From positions 682,001 to 746,000 of the forward strand of contig NZ_CP100400.1 of NCBI RefSeq assembly GCF_024218795.1: a DNA stretch of 64,000 bases. The letters run 5' to 3'. Positions within the stretch are counted from its first letter, which is position 1, and every line of letters begins with the position of its first letter. The DNA comes from Halorussus aquaticus (GTDB lineage: Archaea; Halobacteriota; Halobacteria; Halobacteriales; Haladaptataceae). Both the position numbers and the translations under genes were made by a program. A model generated the notes under the pieces. The model was not told where the DNA came from, ran no database searches, and was given only the letters and a program-made list of their open reading frames with translations. Positions 35,214 through 44,230 of this stretch are shown here, one piece after another.

Positions 35214-36248
35214 ATGACCGTAAGAGTCGGCGTTCTCGGTGCGACGGGTGCGGTCGGCCAGCGATGCATCCAACTGCTGGACGGCCACCCCGAATTCGAA
35301 CTGGCGGCGGTAACGGCGAGCGAAGACAGCGCGGGTCTCCCGTACAGCGAGGCCGCGAAGTGGCGGGTCGATTCCCCGATTCCGTCCGAGGCGGCGGACC
35401 TGACCGTGCGCGCGACTGACCCGGACGAGATGCCCGACGACGTGGACCTCGTCTTCTCGTCGCTCCCGTCGGGCGTGGCGGCCGACGTGGAACCCGACTT
35501 CGCGGAGGCGGGCTACGTTCTCTCGTCGAACTCCTCGAACGACCGACTGGCCGACGACGTGCCACTCGTCATCCCCGAAATCAACCCCGGCCACCTCGAC
35601 CTGCTGGAGGTCCAGCGCGACGAGCGCGGGTGGGACGGCGCGGTCGTCAAGAACCCCAACTGCTCGACCATCACGATGGTCCCCACGCTCGCGGCCCTCG
35701 ACCAGTTCGGACTGGAGCGCGTGCAGGTCTCGACCCTGCAGGCCGTCTCGGGCGCGGGCTACTCCGGCGTCAGTTCGATGGAGATAATCGACAACGTCAT
35801 CCCCCACATCGGCGGCGAGGAGGAGAAGATGGAGACCGAGTCCCGCAAGCTCTTGGGCACCTTCGACGGCGCGGAACTCGCGCACCACGACGCGGACGTC
35901 TCCGCGTCGTGTAACCGCGTGCCGACCATCGACGGCCACCTCGAGAACGTCTGGGCCGAGACCCGCGACGACGTGACCGAAGCCGAGGTCGAGGACGCCT
36001 TCCGCGCGGTCGAGAGCCTCGACCTGCCGAGTTCGCCGGACCCGCTCGTCGAGGTGTTCGAGGACCCCAGTCGCCCGCAACCCCGACTCGACCGGACGCT
36101 GGGCGGCGGGATGACTATCGCCGCGGGCGGCGTCCAGACGACGCCCGCGGGAATCCAGTACAACACGCTCGCCCACAACACGATTCGCGGCGCGGCGGGC
36201 GCGGCGGTGCTGAACGGCGAGTTGCTGCAGAGCGAAGGCTGGCTCTGA
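35214..36248 (+). CDS. asd: Aspartate-semialdehyde dehydrogenase
   Basis: A 344-residue enzyme reducing aspartyl phosphate to aspartate semialdehyde with NADPH, on the path to lysine, threonine and methionine. It has GVLGATGAVGQRCIQLL (NADP-binding), FSSLPSGVA, the active-site NPNCSTITM with the nucleophile Cys, SGAGYSGVSSMEII, and CNRVPTIDGHLE. This is the archaeal/fungal-type Asd. It is a single gene with its own TATA box. Confidence 0.95.
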   Translation: MTVRVGVLGATGAVGQRCIQLLDGHPEFELAAVTASEDSAGLPYSEAAKWRVDSPIPSEAADLTVRATDPDEMPDDVDLVFSSLPSGVAADVEPDFAEAGYVLSSNSSNDRLADDVPLVIPEINPGHLDLLEVQRDERGWDGAVVKNPNCSTITMVPTLAALDQFGLERVQVSTLQAVSGAGYSGVSSMEIIDNVIPHIGGEEEKMETESRKLLGTFDGAELAHHDADVSASCNRVPTIDGHLENVWAETRDDVTEAEVEDAFRAVESLDLPSSPDPLVEVFEDPSRPQPRLDRTLGGGMTIAAGGVQTTPAGIQYNTLAHNTIRGAAGAAVLNGELLQSEGWL

Positions 36249-36344
36249 GGTTCGACGCGGTTCGATAAACTCCGGGACAGACGTTTTCACGCCAAAACGA
36301 CGCGTCCGGTAGTCCTCCCGTCGGAGAGAGACGACCCCGCCCGC

Positions 36345-37835
36345 TCAGAAGGGGTACTCGCGCGGTTCGTGTTGCAGCGATATCCACTTCTTCTCGGTGA
36401 CCTCGTCCAAGATTTCGGTGGTGTTGTAGCCGCCCACGCCCGAGGCGTTGGTCCCGCCGAACGGGACGTGCGCTTCGTCGTTGACGGGTTGGTCGTTGAC
36501 GTGGACCATGCCGGTGTCGAGTCGCTCGGCTATCTTCATCCCCGTACCCACGTCGCCCGCGTGGACCGACCCCGACAGGCCGTACTCGGTGTCGTCGTGA
36601 ATCTCGACGGCCTCGTCTACGTCCGAGAACGGGATGACCGGCGCGATGGGACCGAAGTGCTCGAAGCAGGCCGCCGACATGTCGTTGGTCACGTCCGACA
36701 GGACGGTCGGCGCGACCACCAGCGAGTCCTCGACGCCGTCCGTCTCGACGGTCTCGCCGCCGGTTTCGAGGGTCGCTCCGGCCTCGACCGTCTCCTCGAC
36801 GTACCCGAGCATCTCGTCGCGCTGGGACTCGTCGATGATGGGTCCGACGACCGTCTCGGGGTCGTGGGCGCTCCCGACCGGGAGCGACTCGGCGCGCTCT
36901 GTGAGTCGCTCGACGTACTCGTCGTAGACGTCCTCGTGGACGATGTGACGGTTGATGGAGATACAGACCTGTCCCTGATGGACGAACGACCCGAACACCG
37001 CGGAGTCGACCGCCTCCTCCACATCGGCGTCGGCGGTGACGATGTGGCCGTTGTTGCCGCCGAGTTCCATCGCCGCCACAGAGAGGTTCTCGCCCGCGGA
37101 CGCGGCGACGCCCCGGCCGACCGGGGTAGACCCCGTGAACGCCACTACGTCGCTCTCGGGGTGTTCGACCACTCGGTCGCCGATGTCGGACCCGCGGCCG
37201 GTCACGACGTTGAGCAGGCCGTCGGGCAGGCCCGCCTCCTCGTACAGTCTCGCGATGAGGAGGCCGCCCGTGATGGGCGTGTTCGTCGCGGGCTTGAGCA
37301 CGACCGCGTTCCCGGCGGCGATGGCGGGCGCGACCGCCCGTCCAGAGAGGTTGAGCGGAAAGTTCCACGGCGAGATGACGGTGACGACGCCCTCGGGTTC
37401 GACCCGGACGAGGTTCTCCTTGCCGGGGACGTTCGAGTCGGCCTGCTCGCCCTTCATCCGGCGGGGGAACGTCGAGGCTTCGACGGCTTGGTCGGTCGCG
37501 AGTTGGACCGACGTCTCGCCCATGATTCGGGACCCGCCCGCCTCGTGGGCCAGCATCTCGACTATCTCCTCCTCGTACTCCTGAAGGGCCTGCGCGTACT
37601 CCTGTGCGACGCGCTCGCGCTCGGCGGGCGGAACCTCGGCCCACTCCTCCTGAGCCTCGGCCGCGGCCTCGTAGGCGGCGTCCACGTCGGCCTCGACCCC
37701 CGCGGGTACTCGCGCGACTTCCTCGCGCGTCGAAGGGTCCTCGACGGCCAGTTCCTCTCCGCCCTCGGAGGGGACCCACTCGCCGTCGAGGAAGATGCTG
37801 TTCCAGTCGGCGTCTATCGAAATCTCCGAAGCCAT
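36345..37835 (-). CDS. Aldehyde dehydrogenase family protein
   Basis: A 496-residue NAD(P)-dependent ALDH. Signature sequences are ISPWNFPLNLSGRAVAPAIAAGN, FTGSTPVGRGVAASAGENL, the catalytic Glu in AMELGGNNGHIV and the catalytic Cys in HQGQVCISINRHIV. The C-terminus (PFGGTNASGVGGYN) is family-typical. Substrate range cannot be read; similar to benzaldehyde/vanillin- or aliphatic-type haloarchaeal ALDHs. Monocistronic; next gene upstream on the same strand is a 2-hydroxyacid dehydrogenase. Confidence 0.92.
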   Translation of the reverse strand: MASEISIDADWNSIFLDGEWVPSEGGEELAVEDPSTREEVARVPAGVEADVDAAYEAAAEAQEEWAEVPPAERERVAQEYAQALQEYEEEIVEMLAHEAGGSRIMGETSVQLATDQAVEASTFPRRMKGEQADSNVPGKENLVRVEPEGVVTVISPWNFPLNLSGRAVAPAIAAGNAVVLKPATNTPITGGLLIARLYEEAGLPDGLLNVVTGRGSDIGDRVVEHPESDVVAFTGSTPVGRGVAASAGENLSVAAMELGGNNGHIVTADADVEEAVDSAVFGSFVHQGQVCISINRHIVHEDVYDEYVERLTERAESLPVGSAHDPETVVGPIIDESQRDEMLGYVEETVEAGATLETGGETVETDGVEDSLVVAPTVLSDVTNDMSAACFEHFGPIAPVIPFSDVDEAVEIHDDTEYGLSGSVHAGDVGTGMKIAERLDTGMVHVNDQPVNDEAHVPFGGTNASGVGGYNTTEILDEVTEKKWISLQHEPREYPF

Positions 37836-37896
37836 CGTCAGTCCTAGGTGGCGATTGTGGAAAAGCCGAGGGGCCGCGACGGTTCGGGCCTGTCGC

Positions 37897-38856
37897 TCAG
37901 ACCACGCGGTTCTCCAGTTGCTCGCCCTCGTCCAACCGACGCACGTTCTCCGCGACGATGTCGGCCAACCGCGAGTAGTACTCGGGCGTGTGGCCCGAGC
38001 AGTGAGGCGTAATCAGGCAGTTCTCCAGATTCCAGAGCGGGTGGTCCTCGGGGAGCGGTTCGGGGTCGGTCACGTCGAGCGCCGCGCCCCGGAGGTGGTT
38101 GCCACGGAGCGCCCACAGCAGGTCGTCGGTGTCCACGACCTGTCCGCGCGCGACGTTGACGAGGACGGCGTCAGGCGGCGTCGTCTTGAGTTCCGCCTCG
38201 CCGATTAGCCCGCGGGTCGTCTCGGTCAGCGGGCAGGCCAGCACGAGGTAGTCGGTCCGGGCCAGCGCGTCCTCGAACTCCGGTCCCTCGAAGCCGACCA
38301 CCTCGTCGGTCGGACCGCCCTTCTCGGGCGTGTAGCGCACGCCGATACTCTCGACGCCGAACCCCTGCAGGCGCTCGACCACCGACTTGCCGATGGCCCC
38401 CAGTCCGACGACGGTGACGGTGCTGTCCTGCAACTCGTGGGCGCGGAAGTGTCGCCACTCGCGCCGCTGTTGGCGTCGCCACCCCTCGTGGAGGCGGCGC
38501 GCGAACACGAGCAGGTTCCCGACGACGTGTTCGCCGATGTTCGGACCGTGGACGCCGGAGGCGTTCGTGACCGCGATGTCACGGTCTTCGAGCGCCGAGA
38601 GCGGCAGGTGGCCCGTGCCTGCGTAGGCGCACGCGAACAGTTCCAGTTCGTCGGCCTCGGCCAGCAGGGCCTCGTCTATCTCCATCCCCGCGACGACGGG
38701 CGCGTCGGCGACGAGTTCCCGTTCCTCGGTCGGGGTTCGGGCGTGGCGAACGTCGCGGTCGGGCAGTCGCTCGCGGAGTTCGTCGGCGTACTCCGAGACC
38801 GGAACGCCGTGAGTGCTCTTGCGCAGGACCACTACGTCGGGACTGTCGTCGGTCAT
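37897..38856 (-). CDS. D-2-hydroxyacid dehydrogenase
   Basis: A 319-residue NAD-dependent dehydrogenase. The Rossmann motif is VVGLGAIGKSVVERL; the catalytic set is Arg in VNVARGQVVDTDDL, Glu in DVTDPEPLPEDHPLW and His in ITPHCSGHT. Start ATG 38856 (MTDDSPDVVVLRKS) agrees with a TATA element about 28 bases upstream; earlier in-frame codons cross that element. It probably interconverts a 2-oxoacid and a D-hydroxyacid; substrate unknown. Confidence 0.9.
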   Translation of the reverse strand: MTDDSPDVVVLRKSTHGVPVSEYADELRERLPDRDVRHARTPTEERELVADAPVVAGMEIDEALLAEADELELFACAYAGTGHLPLSALEDRDIAVTNASGVHGPNIGEHVVGNLLVFARRLHEGWRRQQRREWRHFRAHELQDSTVTVVGLGAIGKSVVERLQGFGVESIGVRYTPEKGGPTDEVVGFEGPEFEDALARTDYLVLACPLTETTRGLIGEAELKTTPPDAVLVNVARGQVVDTDDLLWALRGNHLRGAALDVTDPEPLPEDHPLWNLENCLITPHCSGHTPEYYSRLADIVAENVRRLDEGEQLENRVV

Positions 38857-38879
38857 TCGTGGGTCGTTTCGGCGCGGGG

Positions 38880-38888
38880 GATTAAAGT
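38880..38888 (-). promoter_or_regulatory. TATA element for 2-hydroxyacid dehydrogenase
   Basis: Minus strand ACTTTAATC, 24-32 bases upstream of ATG 38856. Confidence 0.55.
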
Positions 38889-39088
38889 GGCTCCTGAAAC
38901 GGCGAACGAGGAACGAGACGTCGTGACACGGTAATCGCCCTTCTCGAATCAACGATAGTGCGACGACACGGGGCGTCGAGAGCCGCTACGCTCCGCCGGA
39001 GAAAGCGCGACCTCCAGCGGGGACCCCGGCCGCGGATGTAGTTTCCCCGGAACCGGCTCGTGTCGCTGCAGGGAACCGTCACGCCGGG

Positions 39089-39108
39089 CGATGAAAAAGT
39101 ATTTACAT
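39089..39108 (+). promoter_or_regulatory. Probable promoter of the VWA-MoxR-DUF58 operon
   Basis: GATGAAAAAGTATTTACATT is the only AT-rich run before the operon. TATTTACAT is a plausible box A. Transcription would then start near 39125, leaving a leader of more than 100 bases before GTG 39262. Confidence 0.45.
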
Positions 39109-39181
39109 TATCCGCGAACAGCATCACCAAACCGCCCGTTAGTCCTCCGACAGTTCCCGAACGCGGGCGGGTCTCCGAACG

Positions 39182-39265
39182 ATGGACCAAACTCGTAGCC
39201 CCGCAGACGGTGTTCGCCCACTCGCGTTCGTCTCGCCCGTGCCGGAGGTGACCGCCGAACCGTGA
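39182..39265 (+). CDS. Possible 27-residue leader peptide
   Basis: ATG 39182 opens 27 codons (MDQTRSPADGVRPLAFVSP continuing to PEVTAEP) and stops at TGA 39263-39265, overlapping the GTG start of the next gene by two bases. The arrangement would allow translational coupling. Nothing else supports translation, and it may be chance. Confidence 0.25.
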   Translation: MDQTRSPADGVRPLAFVSPVPEVTAEP

Positions 39266-41070
39266 CCCCCGTCGAGACCCTGTCGTCGGTGTTCCTCCGA
39301 CCGCTCGGACTCGCCGCGCTGGCGGCCGCGATACCCCTGATACTGCTCTACCTGCTCAAACCCGACCCGGAGACCGTCTCGTTTCCGGCGGTCGAGTTCC
39401 TCGTCGGCGACCGAGAGGAGAGTCGGCGACACCCAGCACTCCGGCGACTCCGACGCAACGCGCTCCTGCTCGTCCAGTTGCTCGCAATCGCGGTCGTCGC
39501 GGTGTCGCTGGCCGCACCATACGTCCCGGTCTCCGAGCGACGAACCGTCTCGGAGACGGTGGTCGTGGTGGACGCCACCGCGAGCATGGCGACCGAGGCG
39601 GGCGGCGCGACCCGCTTCGACCGGGCGGTCCGGGCGGCGAAGGACGCCGCGACCGGGGAGACCTCCGTCGTCGTCGCCCGGGACGAGACCGCCGTCCTCA
39701 CCCGTCGCGCTCCGGCCGCGGAGGCGAAGGCCGCGCTCGACGGTCTCCGAGCGACGGACGCGCCGGGTGACCTCCGGGACGCAATCAGTCGCGCCGCGGC
39801 GGTCGCGGGCGACGACGCGCGAATCGTGGTAGTGAGCGACTTCGCGTCGGGCGACTGGCGGACCGCGGTCGCCTCCGCCCGCGCCCGGGGGTACGCGGTG
39901 GACCTCCGGCAGTTCGACCGCGGCGGGTCGGCCAACGTCGGCGTCGTCGGCTACTCGTTCGCCGACGGTACCGTCTCGCTCCGGGCGAAGAACTTCGGCG
40001 ACGCTGAGGTCACGCGCCGACTCTCGTTCGGCGACGCCACCCGGTCGGTGACGCTCGGACCGGGCGAGGTCGCCACCGCGACGCTCCCGGTCCCCGCTGG
40101 CGGCGGGAACGTTCGGCTCTCACCGGGCGACTCGTTCCCGACCGACGACCGACTCGCGGTCGCGGCACCCGAGGACCCGACGACCGACGTGCTCGTGGTG
40201 ACCAACGACGAGAACCGGCCGCTGATCACGGCGTTGCGGGTCGTCCGCGGGACCAGCGTGACGGTCAAACACCCGCCCGCGTCGATTTCGGAGTCCTACG
40301 ACCTCGTCGTGTTCAGCGAGGTCCGGCCCGACAGACTGCTCGACGGGACGCTGCGGGTCGCCCGCGAGACGCTGTCCTCGGGCGGGGGCGTCGTGATTCA
40401 GGCCCAGTCGAACCTCTCGGCGGTCGGCTACGGCGACCTGCTCCCGGTCGCGCCCAACGGAACCGCCACCGACCCGGCGGTCCGCCAACCCGGCGCGACC
40501 CCCATCACCGAGGACGTGACGTTCCCCGCACCCCAGACGTACGTGCGCGCCGACCTCCGGGCCGGGAACGCCCTGCTCAGCACGGTCAACGGCACGCCGC
40601 TGCTCGCGACCGCACGGCTCGACGGCGGCCGCGTGTTCTACTACGGCTACCCGGCGTCGGGGTCGTCGTTCGAACACAACTACCGCTACCCGGTGTTCTG
40701 GAAGCGCGTCGTCTACGAACTGACCGGCCGACGCTCGCTGTCGGCGACGAACCACCGGACCGGCACCACCCTCCCGCTCGGCGAGAACGTGACCGTCCAG
40801 ACGCCCGACGGAAGCCGACGCACCAGTGCCCTCGCCTTCCGACGCGTCGGCTTCCACGAGGTCGGGGAGCGGCGGTACGGCGCGTCGCTGGCCAGCGTCG
40901 CCGAGTCGAACGTCACCGCCCCGTCCGTGACCGAGGGCGAGACCAACGCGGTCGGAACCGACGCCGAGACGACGACCGTCCCGAAGAAGTTGACCCCGCT
41001 CGTCGCGGGTCTCGCGGCGCTGCTCGTCCTGCTGGAACTGGGTCTCTTGCGCTACCGAGGTGACCTCTGA
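39262..41070 (+). CDS. Membrane protein with BatA N-terminal and VWA-like domain
   Basis: A 602-residue protein. The BatA-type N-terminus (RPLGLAALAAAIPLILLYLLK, then FPAVEFLVGDRE) has two membrane helices, with the second at LLLVQLLAIAVVAVSLAAPYV. A VWA-like domain follows (VVVVDATASMATEAGG, MIDAS-like DATAS). The central part is extracellular-style beta domains and a GATase-like segment, and a last helix (LVAGLAALLVLLELGLL) ends the protein. Such proteins work with MoxR ATPases and DUF58 proteins at the membrane. GTG start; the frame begins directly at the conserved N-terminus. First gene of a six-gene overlapping operon. Confidence 0.83.
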   Translation: MTPVETLSSVFLRPLGLAALAAAIPLILLYLLKPDPETVSFPAVEFLVGDREESRRHPALRRLRRNALLLVQLLAIAVVAVSLAAPYVPVSERRTVSETVVVVDATASMATEAGGATRFDRAVRAAKDAATGETSVVVARDETAVLTRRAPAAEAKAALDGLRATDAPGDLRDAISRAAAVAGDDARIVVVSDFASGDWRTAVASARARGYAVDLRQFDRGGSANVGVVGYSFADGTVSLRAKNFGDAEVTRRLSFGDATRSVTLGPGEVATATLPVPAGGGNVRLSPGDSFPTDDRLAVAAPEDPTTDVLVVTNDENRPLITALRVVRGTSVTVKHPPASISESYDLVVFSEVRPDRLLDGTLRVARETLSSGGGVVIQAQSNLSAVGYGDLLPVAPNGTATDPAVRQPGATPITEDVTFPAPQTYVRADLRAGNALLSTVNGTPLLATARLDGGRVFYYGYPASGSSFEHNYRYPVFWKRVVYELTGRRSLSATNHRTGTTLPLGENVTVQTPDGSRRTSALAFRRVGFHEVGERRYGASLASVAESNVTAPSVTEGETNAVGTDAETTTVPKKLTPLVAGLAALLVLLELGLLRYRGDL

Positions 41071-43457
41071 TGAACCTGCCACTCGACGCGCCGGTCGAGT
41101 TCACCCGGCCGGTCGTCCTCGCGGCCGTGCCGGTCGCCGCGGTCGTCCTCTGGCTACTCGTCCGAGGGTCGGGTACAGCGACCGAACTGACCGGCGACTC
41201 GGACGACCGGGACGGCGGACGGACCGACGACGTAGCGGACCGCCGAACCCGCGTCGCGCTCTGGGCGACTCGCTTCGTCGTCGTCACCTGCCTCGTCGTC
41301 GCGGCCGCGGGTCCGACGACCGTCTCCACCACGACCACGGCGGGCGACCCGCAGGTCACGATGCTGGTGGACGAATCGGCGAGCATGGGCGTCCACTCGC
41401 CGGTCGCAGACGACCTCGAAGCCGGAATCGAGGACGAGGGCGTCGCGGTGAACCGCGTCACGGTCGCCACCGGCAATCGGTCGCGCGTCGGGTCCGGAAT
41501 CGTGGCCAACGTCCGCCCGAACGGGAGTCTGCTGGTGGTCTCGGACGGGCAGGTCACCGGCGGCGCGTCGCTGTCGCGGGCGACCTCGCTCGCTCGCTCG
41601 GTGAACGCCACCATCAACCGGGTCCGACTGACTCAGAACCAGTCGGACGCCCGCGTGTCGGTCTCCGGGCCGCGGAAGGCCAGCGTCGGCGTCGAGGACC
41701 GATTCGGTGTGACGGTCGCCGGACTCGACGGTGCGCCGACGGACGCGACCGTCACCGTCTCCGCCGACGGGTCGCAGGTCGCCTCCCGGCAGGTTCCCGA
41801 GGACGGGTCGTTCACCGTCACGCACACCTTCAACGATACCGGCCCGCACCGCGTCACGGCCCGCCTCGCCAGTGACGACGCCTACGCCGTCAACGACGTG
41901 TATCGCAAGACGGTGCAGGTCGTCGAACAGCCACGAGTCCTCTACGTGAGTCGCGGCGACTACGCCTTCGAGGGGTACCTCCGGGAACTCTACAACGTCA
42001 CCCGCGCGGCGTCGGTGCCCGCCGACCTCAACGACTACTACGCGGTCGTCGTCCACGACGTGGCCGCGCCCGACCTCGGTAACGTCGGCGCGCTTCAGGA
42101 ACACGTCATCGACGGCGGGGGTCTCCTCGTGGTCGGGGGCGAACACGCCTACGAGAAGGGCCAGTACGGCAACTCGCGGATTTCGTCGCTGCTCCCGGTC
42201 GAGGTCGGCGGTTCGACCGGCCCCAAGTCCCGCGTCGTGCTGGCGGTGGACGTGTCGGGGAGCGCGAAGTCGGGCATGCGAGTCCAGAAGGCGCTCGCGC
42301 TCGACGTCCTCTCGCAGTTGGGGAACCGACACGAGGCGGGCATCGTCGCGTTCGAACGGAACGCCTACCGGGTCGCCGACCTCGTGTCGCTGAAGACCGA
42401 CCGCGAGACGTTGAAGCGGAAGATTCGAAGCCTCGAAAGCGGCGGCGGGACCCGAATCAGCGCGGGGTTGCTCGGCGCGTCGAAGATGCTCGGAGAGAAC
42501 GGCGGCACCGTCATCCTCCTGAGCGACGGCCGCGACTCCGCGAAGCCGACGTTCGCGGCGGCCGAGAAACTCGCCGACCGAGACGTCCGGGTCGTCAGCG
42601 TGGGCGTCGGCAGCGTGAACGAGCGCGTCCTCCGGGGCGTCGCCGAGCGAACGGGCGGGTCGTTCCTGCTGGCCGACGAGACCAACCGACTCCGAGTCCG
42701 GTTCGGCGGCCAGAACCGTCGGTACAGCGGCGACCACGCGGTCGTCGTGGACGACGGCCACTTCGTCACTCGCGGGGTCTCACCGACCGCTTCGCTTCCC
42801 GGAGCCAATCAGGTGAGCGTGAAGGAGGGCGCTGACCTGCTGGTCGCGACCGGTTACGGCGCGCCCGCCGTCTCGGCGTGGCGCTTCGGTCTCGGCCGGG
42901 TCGGCGCCGTTACGGCCTACGGCGCGGACGGGAGTCTCGGCGACCTGCGGTCGAAGCCGAACTCGCTGCTGCTCTCGCGGTCGGTGAACTGGGCCATCGG
43001 CGACCCCCAGCGGAAGGCGACCGGCGTCGTGGCCGCGCCGGACACCCGTGTCGGCGAGTCCACGACGGTCGTCTACGCGGGCGAGAATCCGCCGGAGAGC
43101 GCCGACCTGTCGTTCTCGGAGGTCGCGCCCGGCCGGTACGAAGCCCGGAGCGCGCCGACCCGTCCGGGATACCGCGAGGTTCTCGGGAGCGCGTACGCGG
43201 TCAACTACCCCGCCGAGTACGCCGCGCTCGGCGCGTCGCCCGAACTGAAGCGGGCGGTCGAGCGAACCGGTGGACGGACGTTCTCGGCGGACAGTCCCGC
43301 GGCCATCGCCTCGGCGGTGGAGCGACAGGCGACCCGAAAGCGTCGAGTCGAGCGGTCGTGGGACTGGGCGTTCCTCCTCGCGGGCCTGCTGGTCTTCGTC
43401 GGCGAGGTCTGCGCTCGCCGACTCCGCCGCCGACGCGGTCAGGGAGTGATACCATGA
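41070..43457 (+). CDS. Large membrane-anchored protein with two VWA domains and a GATase-like segment
   Basis: A 795-residue protein. Two membrane helices lie near the N-terminus, followed by a first VWA-like segment (VTMLVDESASMGVH, DxSxS). A region with LRELYNVTRAASVPADL and EHVIDGGGLLVVGGEHAY is glutamine-amidotransferase-like. A complete VWA domain follows (VVLAVDVSGSAKSGM with MIDAS DVSGS, then VILLSDGRDS). A C-terminal helix, WAFLLAGLLVFVGEVCARRL, anchors it. The ATG overlaps the previous TGA (TGATG). It probably forms a surface complex with the preceding protein. Confidence 0.83.
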   Translation: MNLPLDAPVEFTRPVVLAAVPVAAVVLWLLVRGSGTATELTGDSDDRDGGRTDDVADRRTRVALWATRFVVVTCLVVAAAGPTTVSTTTTAGDPQVTMLVDESASMGVHSPVADDLEAGIEDEGVAVNRVTVATGNRSRVGSGIVANVRPNGSLLVVSDGQVTGGASLSRATSLARSVNATINRVRLTQNQSDARVSVSGPRKASVGVEDRFGVTVAGLDGAPTDATVTVSADGSQVASRQVPEDGSFTVTHTFNDTGPHRVTARLASDDAYAVNDVYRKTVQVVEQPRVLYVSRGDYAFEGYLRELYNVTRAASVPADLNDYYAVVVHDVAAPDLGNVGALQEHVIDGGGLLVVGGEHAYEKGQYGNSRISSLLPVEVGGSTGPKSRVVLAVDVSGSAKSGMRVQKALALDVLSQLGNRHEAGIVAFERNAYRVADLVSLKTDRETLKRKIRSLESGGGTRISAGLLGASKMLGENGGTVILLSDGRDSAKPTFAAAEKLADRDVRVVSVGVGSVNERVLRGVAERTGGSFLLADETNRLRVRFGGQNRRYSGDHAVVVDDGHFVTRGVSPTASLPGANQVSVKEGADLLVATGYGAPAVSAWRFGLGRVGAVTAYGADGSLGDLRSKPNSLLLSRSVNWAIGDPQRKATGVVAAPDTRVGESTTVVYAGENPPESADLSFSEVAPGRYEARSAPTRPGYREVLGSAYAVNYPAEYAALGASPELKRAVERTGGRTFSADSPAAIASAVERQATRKRRVERSWDWAFLLAGLLVFVGEVCARRLRRRRGQGVIP

Positions 43458-44230
43458 GCTACATCGGCGATACCATCAACGTCGCGCTGGCGCTGTTCGT
43501 CGGCCTGTCGGCACTCGGTCTGGTCGGAACGACCGTCTACTATCAGGAGTCGGTGGACCAACTCCGGACCGAGAACGAGCAGTTGGCCGACCGAAACGCC
43601 GAACTGGAGAGCGAGGTCCAGCGCAAACAACAGCGCATCGACCGACTGAACCGGTCGCTCCGGGACGTCAACCAGACGCTCCAGACGCGGCTCTCGGACA
43701 TCGAGGAGGTCTCCAAGCGGTTGCGGGCGACCGAGAAGTCGCTCAACGCCACGCGGTCGGAACTCAACTCGACCGAGCGCCGACTGGAGCGGGCGCGGAA
43801 CCGACTCGCCTCGCTCAAAGACGAGCGTGACAGCCTGAAACGCCAGTTCGAGGCGGCCAAGGCCCGCACCGACGACCTCAACGCGACCATCGACCGACTC
43901 GAATCGCGGGCCGACGCCCGCAACGAGACGCTGAAGCGGGTCAACCGGACCGTCCGGCGCCAGCAGCGGATGCTCGTCGAGAAGAACCAGACGATAGAAG
44001 AACTCCGGAACGAAATCGAGCAGCTCCGCGAGCGAATCGAGGAGCTGGAGAACTCCTCGTCGAACGACTACGCTCGGCCTGACCGACTCCGCCGGAGTCG
44101 GTCGGAGACTCCGGTGGCGCGCCGACCCGACGTGGAACGACCGGCGGTCGGGCGATCCGACCGCAGAGGACCGGCGGTCCGGCGACCTACGGTCGGGCGA
44201 CCGTCCGGCAACGCGGAGGTGGCACGATGA
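43454..44230 (+). CDS. Membrane-anchored coiled-coil protein
   Basis: A 258-residue protein with one N-terminal helix (TINVALALFVGLSALGLVGTTVYY) followed by about 170 residues of heptad-rich coiled coil (QLRTENEQLADRNAELESEVQ onwards, rich in Leu, Glu, Arg and Asn). The last 50 residues are a low-complexity Arg/Pro tail (RRPDVERPAVGRSDRRGPAV). It starts at an ATG overlapping the TGA of the previous gene. No known domain; its place in the operon suggests a spacer or scaffold for the VWA complex. Confidence 0.75.
   Translation: MSYIGDTINVALALFVGLSALGLVGTTVYYQESVDQLRTENEQLADRNAELESEVQRKQQRIDRLNRSLRDVNQTLQTRLSDIEEVSKRLRATEKSLNATRSELNSTERRLERARNRLASLKDERDSLKRQFEAAKARTDDLNATIDRLESRADARNETLKRVNRTVRRQQRMLVEKNQTIEELRNEIEQLRERIEELENSSSNDYARPDRLRRSRSETPVARRPDVERPAVGRSDRRGPAVRRPTVGRPSGNAEVAR

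Larger units (their letters stand above)
38857..39261. other. Intergenic region before the VWA-MoxR operon
   Basis: 405 bases with no convincing large gene. It holds the divergent promoters (TATA elements near 38880-38888 on the minus strand and about 39093-39102 on the plus strand) and a 27-codon open frame (separate entry) that ends at the operon start. Confidence 0.6.

Noticed and set aside
38882-39190. A 102-codon minus-strand frame in the gap before the VWA operon
   Set aside because: It covers both divergent promoter elements, is Arg-rich and has no start signal or domain.
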